From NCBI GenBank assembly GCA_036271855.1, contig DATAZV010000480.1, positions 1 to 26,995 of the forward strand: a DNA stretch of 26,995 bases, read 5' to 3'. Position 1 is the stretch's first letter, and every line of letters begins with the position of its first letter. Below, in pieces: positions 7,813-15,786 of this stretch. Position numbers and translations under genes: made by a program. The notes under the pieces were generated by a model that did not search any database, had not been told where the DNA came from, and was given only the letters and a program-made list of their open reading frames with translations. The stretch is from JAQGMJ01 sp036271855 (lineage in GTDB: Bacteria > Pseudomonadota > Gammaproteobacteria > Burkholderiales > JAEUOS01).

Positions 7813-7884
7813 CCATGATTTACCGTGATTTCGCAAACTTGCGCTGGCTATGAAACCAAAAACACTGTGATTTACTGTGGTTTC
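7813..7884. repeat. Two pairs of 10-bp repeats, 52 bp apart
   Basis: Each pair is two head-to-tail copies of a 10-base unit: CCATGATTTA then CCGTGATTTC at 7813-7832, and CTGTGATTTA then CTGTGGTTTC at 7865-7884. The pairs are 52 bp apart, close to five DNA turns, so all four units would face the same side of the helix. This resembles a regulator-binding array; the regulator is unknown. Confidence 0.6.
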
Positions 7885-8002
7885 GGGTCGGGCCCCGGCC
7901 AGTCATGATGCTGCGGCGCAGCGAACCAACGCCAAGTTGACCGCTCAATTTCACTCACGGACATGGTGGAATCGCCTTATCGGCGATTGAATCATTAAAC
8001 CA

Positions 8003-8031
8003 TTGCGCCTGTCCGGACATAGCATTAACCT
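8003..8031 (+). promoter_or_regulatory. Weak candidate promoter of the molybdenum hydroxylase operon
   Basis: TTGCGC at 8003-8008 and TAACCT at 8026-8031 have a 17-bp spacer that contains the perfect 10-bp palindrome TGTCCGGACA (8010-8019). The match to the -10 consensus is poor, so this is a candidate only. The palindrome between the two boxes is placed where a repressor would act. Confidence 0.3.
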
Positions 8032-8097
8032 TGCGCCGTTTATCCGCAAACCCGCGCGCAAAGCCGGGGCGGCAATTCAGAACACAGGAGACCCTCG

Positions 8098-8565
8098 ATG
8101 GCAATCACCCTCAACGTCAACGGCAAACGCCGCAGCGCACCGGCGGCCTCGCCGGATACGCCGCTGCTGTACGTCTTGCGCAACGACATGGAAATCAATT
8201 CGTGCAAGTACGGCTGCGGCGTCGCCCAATGCGGCGCCTGCACGGTGCTGATGGACGGCAAGGCTATCCGCTCCTGCGTCACTCCCGCCAAGGTGGTGGC
8301 AAAGGCAAAAATCACCACCCTCGAGGGTCTGGGCACGCTAGACAAGATGGGCGTGCTGCAAAAGGCGTTTGTCGAAGAGCAGGCGGCGCAGTGCGGTTAC
8401 TGTATCTCCGGCATGATCATGACCGCAGCCGCCTTCCTCGACACCAACAAGAATCCCAGCGAAGAACAGATTCGGGGCGCACTGGCCGGCAATCTCTGTC
8501 GCTGCGGTACCCATTCGCGCATCATCAAGGCGGTGCAGCGCGCTGCGAAGGAGATGTCGGCATGA
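8098..8565 (+). CDS. [2Fe-2S] subunit of a xanthine dehydrogenase-family molybdenum hydroxylase (IorA-like)
   Basis: The 155-aa protein is the small iron-sulfur subunit that passes electrons from the molybdenum site. It holds the plant-ferredoxin-like cluster cysteines Cys40, Cys45, Cys48 and Cys60 (with an extra Cys36) and the helical-domain cluster cysteines Cys99, Cys102, Cys134 and Cys136 (QCGYC and NLCRCGTH). The pattern matches isoquinoline 1-oxidoreductase alpha, carbon monoxide dehydrogenase CoxS and nicotinate dehydrogenase small subunits. A good AGGAG precedes the ATG. Its stop overlaps the start of the large subunit (ATGA at 8562-8565). It has no signal peptide and presumably leaves the cell bound to its Tat-carrying partner. 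The substrate cannot be told from sequence. Confidence 0.93.
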   Translation: MAITLNVNGKRRSAPAASPDTPLLYVLRNDMEINSCKYGCGVAQCGACTVLMDGKAIRSCVTPAKVVAKAKITTLEGLGTLDKMGVLQKAFVEEQAAQCGYCISGMIMTAAAFLDTNKNPSEEQIRGALAGNLCRCGTHSRIIKAVQRAAKEMSA

Positions 8566-10811
8566 AGACCTCCTCGCTCCAGAGCAAGTCTCGCCGCAGC
8601 TTCATCCAGCAAAGCGCGGGCCTCACCGTCGGCTTTTCGCTCGGCAACCCGCTGGCCTTCGCGGCTGATGCGCCCAAGGGTCCGACCCTGCCCGGCAGCC
8701 TGCAGAAAAACCGCATGCTCGACGGCTGGCTGCGGATCAACGGCGATGGCACCGTAACGATGATGACCGGTAAGATCGACCTCGGCCAGGGCATCACCAC
8801 GGCGCTGGCGCAGATCGTGTCGGATGAGCTCGACGTCGACTACAAGCGCATCAAAATCATCGCCGGCGACACCGCGCTGACGCCGGACGAAGGCGTCACT
8901 TCCGGCAGCCTGTCGATGCAGGACTCCGGCACGGCGCTACGCTTCGCCTCGGCGGAAGCGCGCGACATCCTGATGCAAGCAGCTTCCGCCAAACTAGGCG
9001 TGCCGCCCGCCGAGATGACGGTGGAGGACGGCAACATTGTTACCGCCGCCGGCAAGCGCGTCACCTATTGGGAGATGGCCGACCAGGGCTTGTTCAAGCG
9101 CGAGGCCACGGCGAAGGTCAAGCCCAAGCCCGTCAGCGCCCACAAGCTGATCGGCAAGAGCATTCCGCGCCGCGACATTTTCCCCAAGGTCACCGGCGGG
9201 GTTGCCTATGTACAGGACATCCGCATGCCCGGCATGCTGTATGGCCGGGTGGCACGCCCACCCTCCCCGCGCGCCGTGCTGCTTTCGGTGGATCTGGAGA
9301 AGGTGAAAAAGATGCCCGGCGTGGTCGCCGTGGTGCGCGACGGCAGCTTTCTCGCCGTCGCCTGCGTGCGTGAAGAGCAGGCCATCGCCGCCCGCGTGGC
9401 GCTGCGCGAGTCCGCCAAGTGGCAAGAAAAAGGCGATCTGCCGCCGCCCGGCGAGGCCCTGTTCCCGCACATGAAAAAACAGCGCACCAACGATACCGTG
9501 GTGAGCCAGAAGACCGATGCGGCAGCCGCCGCCAGCGGCGCCAAGGTGATCGAAGCCAGCTACACCAAGCCCTACCTGGCGCACGCCTCGATCGGCCCTT
9601 CCTGCGCCATCGGCCAGTTCAAGGACGGCAAGATGCACCTGTGGAGCCACACCCAGGGCGTGTTCCCCTTGCGCGGCGACCTGGCGAAAATGCTGCGCAT
9701 GAAGCCCAGCGACATCGTCGTCACTCACCACGAAGGCTCGGGCTGCTACGGCCAGAACGGCGCCGATGACGTCACCGCCGACGCTGCCCTGCTGTCGCGC
9801 GCCCCCGAACTCAAGGGCCGCCCGGTGAAGCTACAATGGATGCGCGAAGACGAATTCGGCTGGGAGCCCTTCGGCTCGGCGATGGCCATCAGCATGAAGG
9901 CCTCGATTGACGCCGGCGGCAAGGTGGTCGACTGGAATCACGAGCTATGGAGCCACACCCACAGCACCCGCCCCTACGACCCGGACGGCTGCAACCTGCT
10001 GGCCGCCTGGTACATCGCCGATGCGCTCAAGCCCGGCCCCTCGCGCAACATTCCCCAGCCCTCCGGCGGCTCGGACCGCAACTCGGTGCCGCTGTACGTG
10101 TTCCCGCAGCAAAAGATCACCAATCACCTGCTGGTGGACCTGCCGCTGCGCGCCTCCGCGCTGCGCACTCTGGGTGCCTATGCCAACGTGTTCGCCGCCG
10201 AGTCCTTCATGGACGAAGTGGCGACGGCCGCGGGCGCGGACCCGGTGGAGTTCCGCAAAAAGCACCTGACTGATCCGCGCGCGCTGGCGGTGATCGATGC
10301 GGTGGTGGCGAAATCCGGCTACCAGCCGGGCGCCAAGAGCACGGACGGAAAATCCGGTCGCGGCTTCTCCTTCGCCAAGTACAAGAACCTGGCAGTCTAC
10401 GTGGCAGTGGTGGCGGATGTCGAAGTCGACCGCGCCAGCGGCGAGATTTCGGTCAAGCGCGCCTGGGCGGTGGCCGACGCCGGCCTGGTGGTGAGCCCGG
10501 ACGGCATCAAGAACCAGATCGAAGGCGGCCTGATCCAGTCCACCAGCTGGACCCTGCACGAGTCCCTGCCGTTCGATGAAAAGGGCGTGAAGGCGCATAC
10601 CTGGGCCGAGTACCCGATCCTGCGTTTCCCCGAAGTGCCGGTGGTCGACGTCACCTTGATCAATCGCCCCGAGGAACGCCCTCTCGGTGTCGGTGAAGGT
10701 TCGCAAGGCCCGATGGCCGCGGCGATTGCCAACGCCTTTTTCCACGCCACCGGCAAACGCATCCGCGACCTGCCGATGACGCCGGAAAAAGTGAAGGCGA
10801 CGCTGGCGTAA
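8562..10811 (+). CDS. Molybdopterin-binding subunit of a xanthine dehydrogenase-family hydroxylase (IorB-like), Tat-exported
   Basis: The 749-aa catalytic subunit would bind molybdopterin cytosine dinucleotide and hydroxylate an aldehyde or N-heterocycle. A twin-arginine signal (SRRSFIQQ, residues 10-17, ending near AFAADA) points to the periplasm. Family motifs are IDLGQGITTALAQIVSDEL (about 72-90), the cofactor-contacting EGSGCYGQNGADD (391-403), and the C-terminal GEGSQGPMAAAIANAFF, whose Glu712 matches the catalytic glutamate region. The ATG at 8562 overlaps the small-subunit stop; the frame is open further left only as a shadow. There is no FAD subunit, cytochrome subunit or XdhC-type maturase nearby, so its electron acceptor and assembly factor must be encoded elsewhere. 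IorB or nicotinate dehydrogenase-like roles are both possible. Confidence 0.92.
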   Translation: MKTSSLQSKSRRSFIQQSAGLTVGFSLGNPLAFAADAPKGPTLPGSLQKNRMLDGWLRINGDGTVTMMTGKIDLGQGITTALAQIVSDELDVDYKRIKIIAGDTALTPDEGVTSGSLSMQDSGTALRFASAEARDILMQAASAKLGVPPAEMTVEDGNIVTAAGKRVTYWEMADQGLFKREATAKVKPKPVSAHKLIGKSIPRRDIFPKVTGGVAYVQDIRMPGMLYGRVARPPSPRAVLLSVDLEKVKKMPGVVAVVRDGSFLAVACVREEQAIAARVALRESAKWQEKGDLPPPGEALFPHMKKQRTNDTVVSQKTDAAAAASGAKVIEASYTKPYLAHASIGPSCAIGQFKDGKMHLWSHTQGVFPLRGDLAKMLRMKPSDIVVTHHEGSGCYGQNGADDVTADAALLSRAPELKGRPVKLQWMREDEFGWEPFGSAMAISMKASIDAGGKVVDWNHELWSHTHSTRPYDPDGCNLLAAWYIADALKPGPSRNIPQPSGGSDRNSVPLYVFPQQKITNHLLVDLPLRASALRTLGAYANVFAAESFMDEVATAAGADPVEFRKKHLTDPRALAVIDAVVAKSGYQPGAKSTDGKSGRGFSFAKYKNLAVYVAVVADVEVDRASGEISVKRAWAVADAGLVVSPDGIKNQIEGGLIQSTSWTLHESLPFDEKGVKAHTWAEYPILRFPEVPVVDVTLINRPEERPLGVGEGSQGPMAAAIANAFFHATGKRIRDLPMTPEKVKATLA

Positions 10812-10819
10812 AAAGCAAA

Positions 10820-10849
10820 GGCGCGAAGAAGCTGTAACTTCTTCGCGCC
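10820..10849. terminator. Strong hairpin between convergent operons
   Basis: A perfect 12-bp stem (GGCGCGAAGAAG with its complement) closes a 6-nt loop (CTGTAA). On the minus strand it is followed by TTTGCTTTTT, a U-rich run, so it works best as the terminator of the oxidoreductase gene at 10929-12002. It lies 9 bp after the plus-strand hydroxylase stop and may terminate that transcript as well. A second, weaker hairpin (CGGGGCA stem) is at 10891-10909. Confidence 0.8.
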
Positions 10850-10928
10850 CCTGCAGCCGGCAACGGCCGCGCTTTCTTTAACAACCCGCACGGGGCATTA
10901 ATTGCCCCGCGTCTCCAGGCTATATGCG

Positions 10929-12002
10929 TCAGGCGCCGCCGACAGCAGCCAGCTTCACCGGCGACATCGGCAGGTTGACCACCTGATTGGTTTCGGCGGA
11001 CAGGTCGGCGGCCATATAGACCTCCATCACCATGCGCGCATGCTCGGGGGTGACCATCACTTCACGGTCCAGCGCCACGGCTTCGATGAAGTGAATGGTC
11101 TCGGCGGCCATCGGGCCGGCAAACACGTGGTCTACTGCCTCGCCAGGCATGGTCGACATCGGCAACTGCATGCCCTTGCCGACGGTGTTGAGGATGACGT
11201 CGCGGTGGCTGTCGTCGACCAGCAGCGCGCCGTCGGTGCCGACCATTTCGATCCAGGTGGTAGAGAAATTCGGGTAGCCCATCGGCAGGCTCCAGCCGCC
11301 GCCGACGACAAAGGACAGGCCGTTGTCCATGGTGACGGTGATCCACTGCGTGTCGCCGATGTCGGCGCCGTTGTTCAGCTTTTTCATCACGCCGTAATTG
11401 AGCTGCGAATATACCCGCGCCGGCTTGGCCGGGGCCAGGCACCACAGCACGAAGTCGAGGTCATGGGTGCATTCCATCGCCGCCGGCGAGAGCTTGCCGC
11501 GGCCGGAGATCTTGGTGCCTAGGCCGCGCGTGATATGGCGACTGACCATGGCGCTGACGGGCTGGCCGATGGTGCCGTCCTGGATCGCCTTGCGCACGTA
11601 GGCAAACTTCGGGTTGAAGCGCTGCGAGTAGCCGATGGTGAACTTGAGCTTGTTCCTGTTGGCCAGCGCAATCAGCTCGTCGGCTTCGTTGAGTTCGATG
11701 GCGATCGGCTTTTCCATGAACACATGCTTGCCGGCCTTGAGCGCATCGCGCGCCATCGGGAAGTGGGTGATCTCCGGAGTGGCGGAAATGATGATGGCGT
11801 CGAGGTCGTCCTGCTTCAGCAGTTCCTTGTAGTCGGCAGTCGCATTGCGCGGCTTGGTCAGCTTGCTGATCTCGGCTAGGCGCTCCGGGCGGTTTTCCGC
11901 CACGTCCATGAATTTCACCAGGGGGCTCTTGGCGATGGTCTCCGCGCGGATGCCGCCGCACCAGCCGGTGCCGATGACGCCTACGCCGATTTGTTTGATC
12001 AT
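10929..12002 (-). CDS. Gfo/Idh/MocA-family NAD(P)-dependent oxidoreductase
   Basis: The 357-aa protein has the Rossmann N-terminus GVGVIGTGWCGG (dinucleotide loop about 11-16), the MEKPIAIELNEADEL motif with the family EKP at 97-99, and THDLDFVLW (His180), which matches the catalytic histidine region. Members oxidise or reduce sugars, inositols or other hydroxylated compounds with NAD(P). The ATG at 12002 is chosen over a longer open frame because it has an excellent Shine-Dalgarno (AGAGGAG, 7 nt away) and starts the Rossmann strand. The gene stands alone, 203 bp after serS on the same strand, with an AT-rich upstream block (12105-12132) that could hold its promoter. The substrate is unknown. 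Confidence 0.9.
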   Translation of the reverse strand: MIKQIGVGVIGTGWCGGIRAETIAKSPLVKFMDVAENRPERLAEISKLTKPRNATADYKELLKQDDLDAIIISATPEITHFPMARDALKAGKHVFMEKPIAIELNEADELIALANRNKLKFTIGYSQRFNPKFAYVRKAIQDGTIGQPVSAMVSRHITRGLGTKISGRGKLSPAAMECTHDLDFVLWCLAPAKPARVYSQLNYGVMKKLNNGADIGDTQWITVTMDNGLSFVVGGGWSLPMGYPNFSTTWIEMVGTDGALLVDDSHRDVILNTVGKGMQLPMSTMPGEAVDHVFAGPMAAETIHFIEAVALDREVMVTPEHARMVMEVYMAADLSAETNQVVNLPMSPVKLAAVGGA

Positions 12003-12205
12003 TTTTGCTCCTCTTGTGAGTATCCGGGGCCGCGTCCTGCCGGGCAGGCGCACAGAGGCGAAAGTAGATCATCATTCGGCGCCGATTTCAAACGCCGCAT
12101 GGGGATTTATATAAGGTATTGCGATATTGCATAGCCCCAAGAATGCCGTTTGCTTATGGGGAATGCGCCCGGACGGCGTAGACACGCCCTCCCGGGCCCG
12201 CCGCC

Positions 12206-13504
12206 TCAAATCTTCGGCGGCTCGATCACCTTCAGGCCACCCATGTAGGGCTGCAGCACCGTGGGTACGTCGACATTGCCATCGGCACGCTGGTAATTCT
12301 CCAGCACCGCCACCAGCGTGCGGCCGACCGCCAGGCCGGAGCCATTCAGGGTGTGCACGGTCTGCGGCTTGCCCTTTTCGTCGCGATAGCGCGCCTGCAT
12401 GCGCCGCGCCTGGAAGCCCTCGAAGTTGCTGCAGGAGGAAATTTCCCGATAGGCGTTCTGTCCCGGCAGCCAGACCTCGATATCGTAGGTCTTGGCGGCG
12501 GAAAAACCCATGTCGCCGGTGCACAGGGTGACGGTACGAAACGGCAGTTCCAGTTTTTTCAGGATGGTTTCGGCATGCCCGGTGAGTTGCTCCAATCCTT
12601 CGTACGAATACTCGGGGTGGATGATCTGCACCAGTTCCACCTTGTCGAACTGGTGCTGGCGGATCATGCCGCGCGTGTCGCGCCCGTAGGAGCCGGCTTC
12701 CGAGCGAAAGCATGGCGTGTGGCAGACGAACTTCAGCGGCAGTTCCTCGATCGGCACGATGACGTCGCGCACAATATTGGTCACCGGCACTTCGGCGGTG
12801 GGGATCAGGTAGAACTTGCTGTCGTTATGCGGCACGGCGAACAGATCCTGCTCGAACTTCGGCAACTGGCCAGTGCCGCGCATCGAGTCGGCATTGACCA
12901 GGTAAGGCGTGTAGACCTCGGTATAGCCGTGCTCGGTGGTATGGGTGTCGAGCATGAATTGCGCCAGCGCCCTATGCAGACGCGCAATCGGTCCCTTCAT
13001 CAGGGTGAAGCGGGCACCGGCGATCTTGGCGGCGGTGTCGAAATCCAGACCCTTCAGGCCTTCGCCGATATCGACGTGGTCGCGCGCCGGGAAGTCGAAC
13101 TTCTTCGGCGTGCCGACCTTGCGTACCTCGACGTTATCCCCCTCCGACTTGCCCACCGGCACGCTCTCGTGCGGCACGTTGGGCACCGACAACAGCAGCT
13201 CGGACATACGTGCCTGGATGGCCTTGAGCTCTTCCTCGGACTGCTTGAGCATCGCATCCGGGTTCACCCCTTCGCCGTAGATGCGCGCGGCGATGCCCTC
13301 GGTCGGCTCGCCCTTGGACTTGGCGAAGCCGAATTCCTTGGCATAGCGGTTCTTTTTCGCCTGCAGCTCTTCGGTGCGCGTCTGCACCGCCTTGCGCTCG
13401 GCCTCCAGCGCCTGGAAGGCGGCTGCATCGAGGGTGAAGGAACGATGCGCCAGCCGGGCGGTGACGGCGTCGAGGTCTTTGCGGAGGGTCTGGATGTCGA
13501 GCAT
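12206..13504 (-). CDS. serS: Seryl-tRNA synthetase
   Basis: This 432-aa class II synthetase charges tRNA-Ser with serine in the cytoplasm. The N-terminal 100 residues form the long coiled-coil arm that grips the tRNA (many Glu, Lys and Arg heptads, about 30-100). The catalytic domain shows TAEVPVTN (serine pocket, about 236-243), motif 2 with FRSEAGSYGRDTRGM (266-280) and motif 3 with NGSGLAVGRTLVAVLENYQ (387-405). The protein is complete and of normal length. In E. coli it follows rarA in the order ftsK-lolA-rarA-serS. Here about 8 kb of catabolic genes lie between rarA and serS, so it probably has its own promoter in 13505-13652, where a minus-strand TAAAAT-like -10 is seen at 13611-13616. 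Confidence 0.97.
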   Translation of the reverse strand: MLDIQTLRKDLDAVTARLAHRSFTLDAAAFQALEAERKAVQTRTEELQAKKNRYAKEFGFAKSKGEPTEGIAARIYGEGVNPDAMLKQSEEELKAIQARMSELLLSVPNVPHESVPVGKSEGDNVEVRKVGTPKKFDFPARDHVDIGEGLKGLDFDTAAKIAGARFTLMKGPIARLHRALAQFMLDTHTTEHGYTEVYTPYLVNADSMRGTGQLPKFEQDLFAVPHNDSKFYLIPTAEVPVTNIVRDVIVPIEELPLKFVCHTPCFRSEAGSYGRDTRGMIRQHQFDKVELVQIIHPEYSYEGLEQLTGHAETILKKLELPFRTVTLCTGDMGFSAAKTYDIEVWLPGQNAYREISSCSNFEGFQARRMQARYRDEKGKPQTVHTLNGSGLAVGRTLVAVLENYQRADGNVDVPTVLQPYMGGLKVIEPPKI

Positions 13505-13577
13505 GGGATATCGGCCGGGATCGCCGCGACAGCGGAAATCCCTCAGGTCTTGAAGGTTTGCAGGAGCCGCAGCAACA

Positions 13578-13591
13578 GGCGCTTCGGCGCC
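13578..13591. other. UUCG-type hairpin upstream of serS
   Basis: GGCGC and GCGCC enclose the loop TTCG when read on the plus strand; on the minus (serS) strand the loop is CGAA. It would lie in the serS leader if transcription starts near 13605. A second short dyad, AGGGAT-TTT-ATCCCT, is at 13606-13620. Neither has a U-run, so terminator activity is not supported. Confidence 0.3.
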
Positions 13592-13652
13592 CGAAGAGGC
13601 AAAGGAGGGATTTTATCCCTTGTTGCCGCTTCCCCGGCCGGCCGGCGCGAAC

Positions 13653-14645
13653 TCAGGTTTTGAGACGGGCCAGACGGCTCGCGCGATCCGCGTTCACCGC
13701 ACCGGGCGGCACCTCGCCTCTAAGGATCGAGGCCGACTGTGCCACCGTCTCCAGCGCCTGGTGCTCGATGGCCTGCGGCGTCAACCCGCCGACATGCGGC
13801 GTCGCAATCACCTTCGGATGCCGCGCCAGCCCGGGGGTCGGCATCTGGTCGGGCGCGCGGCCGACATCCAGCGCGCAGCCGGCGAGCCGTCCCGAGTCCA
13901 GCGCCCGTGTCAATGCTGCCTCGTCCACCAGATTGCCGCGCGAGGGATTGATGAAAAACGCACCCGGGCGCATCAGCGCGAAACGGGCATCGTTCATCAA
14001 GTTTTCGGTCTCCTCGCTGGCGGCCGCCAGGCACACCACGTAGTCCGCCTGCCCGAGCAAATGCGGCAACTTGCAGCGGGTGACGGCGGCATCATCGACC
14101 GCGGCATAAGGGTCGCTGACCAGCACGCGCATTCCCAGGGCCAGGCCCAGGCCGCACAAATAGCGGCTGATCTGCCCATAGCCGATCACCCCGAGAGTGG
14201 CACCGCGCAATTCGCGGCCCATGCCGGCCACCGGCACCTGGCCCGCGTGATAAGCCTGCGCCGCGGCGCTGATACCACGGCTCAAATCTACCAGCGCGCC
14301 CACCACCCACTCCGCCACCGAGACAACAAAGCCCGCGCTCGCCTGTGTCACCAAAATGCCCAAGTCGCTGGCGGCCGCCACGTCGATATTGCGGATGTCG
14401 ATGGCGCAGCGTGAAAACGCCACCGCATCGGGCAAGGCAGCCAGCAGTTCCGCGCTGCCCGGCGTCTGCCGATAGGAGATGACGATGTCGCAGCCGCGCA
14501 CCGCCTCGGCCAACTCTGCCATGGTGAGTTCGCGCTCCAGCGGATTGCAACGCACTTCGCCGAGGGCGCGCAGGCCGGCGAGCGCCTTGTCGCCATAATA
14601 GTTACGCAGCGCCAGGGGAGGATGGGTGAGGAAAATACGGGGCAT
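13653..14645 (-). CDS. D-isomer-specific 2-hydroxyacid dehydrogenase-like protein
   Basis: The 330-aa protein has the D-2-hydroxyacid dehydrogenase fold. It contains the NAD-binding loop LGVIGYGQISRYL (151-163), the arginine motif NPSRGNLVDEAAL (Arg236) and the histidine motif IATPHVGG (His284). The segment that usually reads DVFxxEP, which carries the catalytic glutamate, reads DVGRAPDQMP (260-269), so the glutamate is missing at its normal place; Asp266 is next to it. The enzyme may still reduce a 2-keto acid or may act on an unusual substrate. It starts 18 bp after the lacI-family gene and is the last gene of the TRAP operon, which suggests that the transported compound is a hydroxy or keto acid. 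No clear terminator follows. Confidence 0.88.
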   Translation of the reverse strand: MPRIFLTHPPLALRNYYGDKALAGLRALGEVRCNPLERELTMAELAEAVRGCDIVISYRQTPGSAELLAALPDAVAFSRCAIDIRNIDVAAASDLGILVTQASAGFVVSVAEWVVGALVDLSRGISAAAQAYHAGQVPVAGMGRELRGATLGVIGYGQISRYLCGLGLALGMRVLVSDPYAAVDDAAVTRCKLPHLLGQADYVVCLAAASEETENLMNDARFALMRPGAFFINPSRGNLVDEAALTRALDSGRLAGCALDVGRAPDQMPTPGLARHPKVIATPHVGGLTPQAIEHQALETVAQSASILRGEVPPGAVNADRASRLARLKT

Positions 14646-14663
14646 GGCAGTCCGGTTGTTGCT

Positions 14664-15716
14664 TCAGGGAGGCGGCGCGGCGACCGACAGGCGCTGCGCC
14701 AGGCGCGGTTCGAACAAAAATTCGGCCGTCGGAACGTGTGGATCGGCCAGGCGCGTGATCACCCGCTCGACCATGGTGCGGGCCATGTCGGCCAGCGGCA
14801 TGCCTACCGAACTCAGTGCGGGACTCACCAGCGGCGCCAGGAACATGTCGTCCATCCCCAGCACCGAGATGTCGTCCGGCACCCGCAACCCATGTTCGCG
14901 CAGGCCGGCGATCAGGCCGATGGCCAGCATGTCGTTGACCGCCACCAGGCCGGTGGGCCGTTTGGCCTTGGCGGCGCGCGCAATTTTGGCCGCCAGCGCC
15001 CTGCCCACCTCGACCATTTCCGAATCGCCGTATTCGGAGCCGACACGGCCTTCGAGCACTTCGGTATCCGCGACACCTGCCGCGCCGTCGAGAAAACCGC
15101 CGATCTTGTCGCGCCGGCTCATGGTGACGCCGGCGGCGGTGGCGAAAGCCAACCGCCGGTGCCCGTGGTCGATCAGATGCCGCGCGGCGATCTGCCCGGC
15201 CTTGAAGTTGTCCACGGAAACGTGGTCGATGCGCGAGGCGGCATCGGCGTCCGCGCGCCGGTCGTAGCTCACCACCACCAGGCCGCGCTTGAGCACGGCC
15301 TCGATGTGGCCTTCGTCGGTGAGCGACGAGATCACGATCACGCTGCGCACCCCGTGCGAAAGCAGGTCGTCAATGAAGCTCGCCTCTTTCTCCGTGCTGC
15401 GGTAGGTGCTGCCCAGCAGCACCCGGTAATTGTGCTGCTCCTGCGCCACCTGCTCGACCTCGCGCGCGATCGAGCCGTACATCGGGTTGGCAATCGAAGG
15501 TACCAGCAGGCCAATGATCGGCATCTGCCCGGTCTTCAGCGAGCGCGCCGCCTGGCTCGGGCGAAAGCCGAGCCGGGCGATCGCGGCCTCGACCCGCCCC
15601 AGGGTCTCGCGGGTCATGCGGTCGGCGCGGCCGTTGAGCACGTTCGACACCGTGCTCACCGATACGCCCGCATCGCGCGCCACATCCTGTATGCGTGTCA
15701 CTGCTTGCCGCTCCAT
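14664..15716 (-). CDS. LacI-family transcriptional regulator
   Basis: The 350-aa repressor begins with a LacI helix-turn-helix (RIQDVARDAGVSVSTVSNVLNG, about 8-29), then the hinge helix PSQAARSLKTG (about 53-63), whose leucine inserts at a central CG step in operators of this family. A periplasmic-binding-like effector domain follows (IIGLLVPSIANPMYGSIAREVE onward, and GLVAVNDMLAIGLIAGLREHGLRVPDDISVLGMDD). It lies inside the TRAP operon, between the second dctP and the dehydrogenase, so it most likely controls this operon in response to the transported compound. A GTG at 15701 (giving MTRIQDVA) has a better-spaced GGAG and may be the true start. A hairpin at 15752-15774 precedes it. Confidence 0.93.
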   Translation of the reverse strand: MERQAVTRIQDVARDAGVSVSTVSNVLNGRADRMTRETLGRVEAAIARLGFRPSQAARSLKTGQMPIIGLLVPSIANPMYGSIAREVEQVAQEQHNYRVLLGSTYRSTEKEASFIDDLLSHGVRSVIVISSLTDEGHIEAVLKRGLVVVSYDRRADADAASRIDHVSVDNFKAGQIAARHLIDHGHRRLAFATAAGVTMSRRDKIGGFLDGAAGVADTEVLEGRVGSEYGDSEMVEVGRALAAKIARAAKAKRPTGLVAVNDMLAIGLIAGLREHGLRVPDDISVLGMDDMFLAPLVSPALSSVGMPLADMARTMVERVITRLADPHVPTAEFLFEPRLAQRLSVAAPPP

Positions 15717-15751
15717 TCAATTCGTCCAGGGCGATATTAAGACATCGGGGC

Positions 15752-15774
15752 TGCCGGCCGGGTTATGGCCGGCA
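15752..15774 (-). terminator. Hairpin between second dctP and lacI-family gene
   Basis: TGCCGGCC and GGCCGGCA form a perfect 8-bp stem with a 7-nt loop in the 70-bp gap between the two genes. No U-run follows, so it may attenuate, protect the upstream mRNA from decay, or do nothing. It is suited to making regulator expression lower than transporter expression. Confidence 0.4.
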
Positions 15775-15786
15775 TGCAAACGGGTT

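Larger units (their letters stand above)
7409..8097. other. 689-bp intergenic region without a supported gene
   Basis: No convincing coding frame is seen: the short open frames have no ribosome sites and no recognisable products. The stretch is visibly less GC-rich than the flanking genes. It contains the paired 10-bp repeats at 7813-7884, a small hairpin at 7970-7988 (AATCGCC stem, loop TTATC, no U-run), and a palindrome TGTCCGGACA at 8010-8019 inside a weak promoter-like pair. It should hold the divergent control signals for the hypothetical gene and the molybdenum hydroxylase operon. Confidence 0.6.

Noticed and set aside
12117..12132. Direct repeat TATTGCGA/TATTGCAT in the AT-rich block before the Gfo/Idh/MocA gene
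   Set aside because: Only two short copies with two mismatches; no symmetric operator or well-spaced promoter pair could be assigned.
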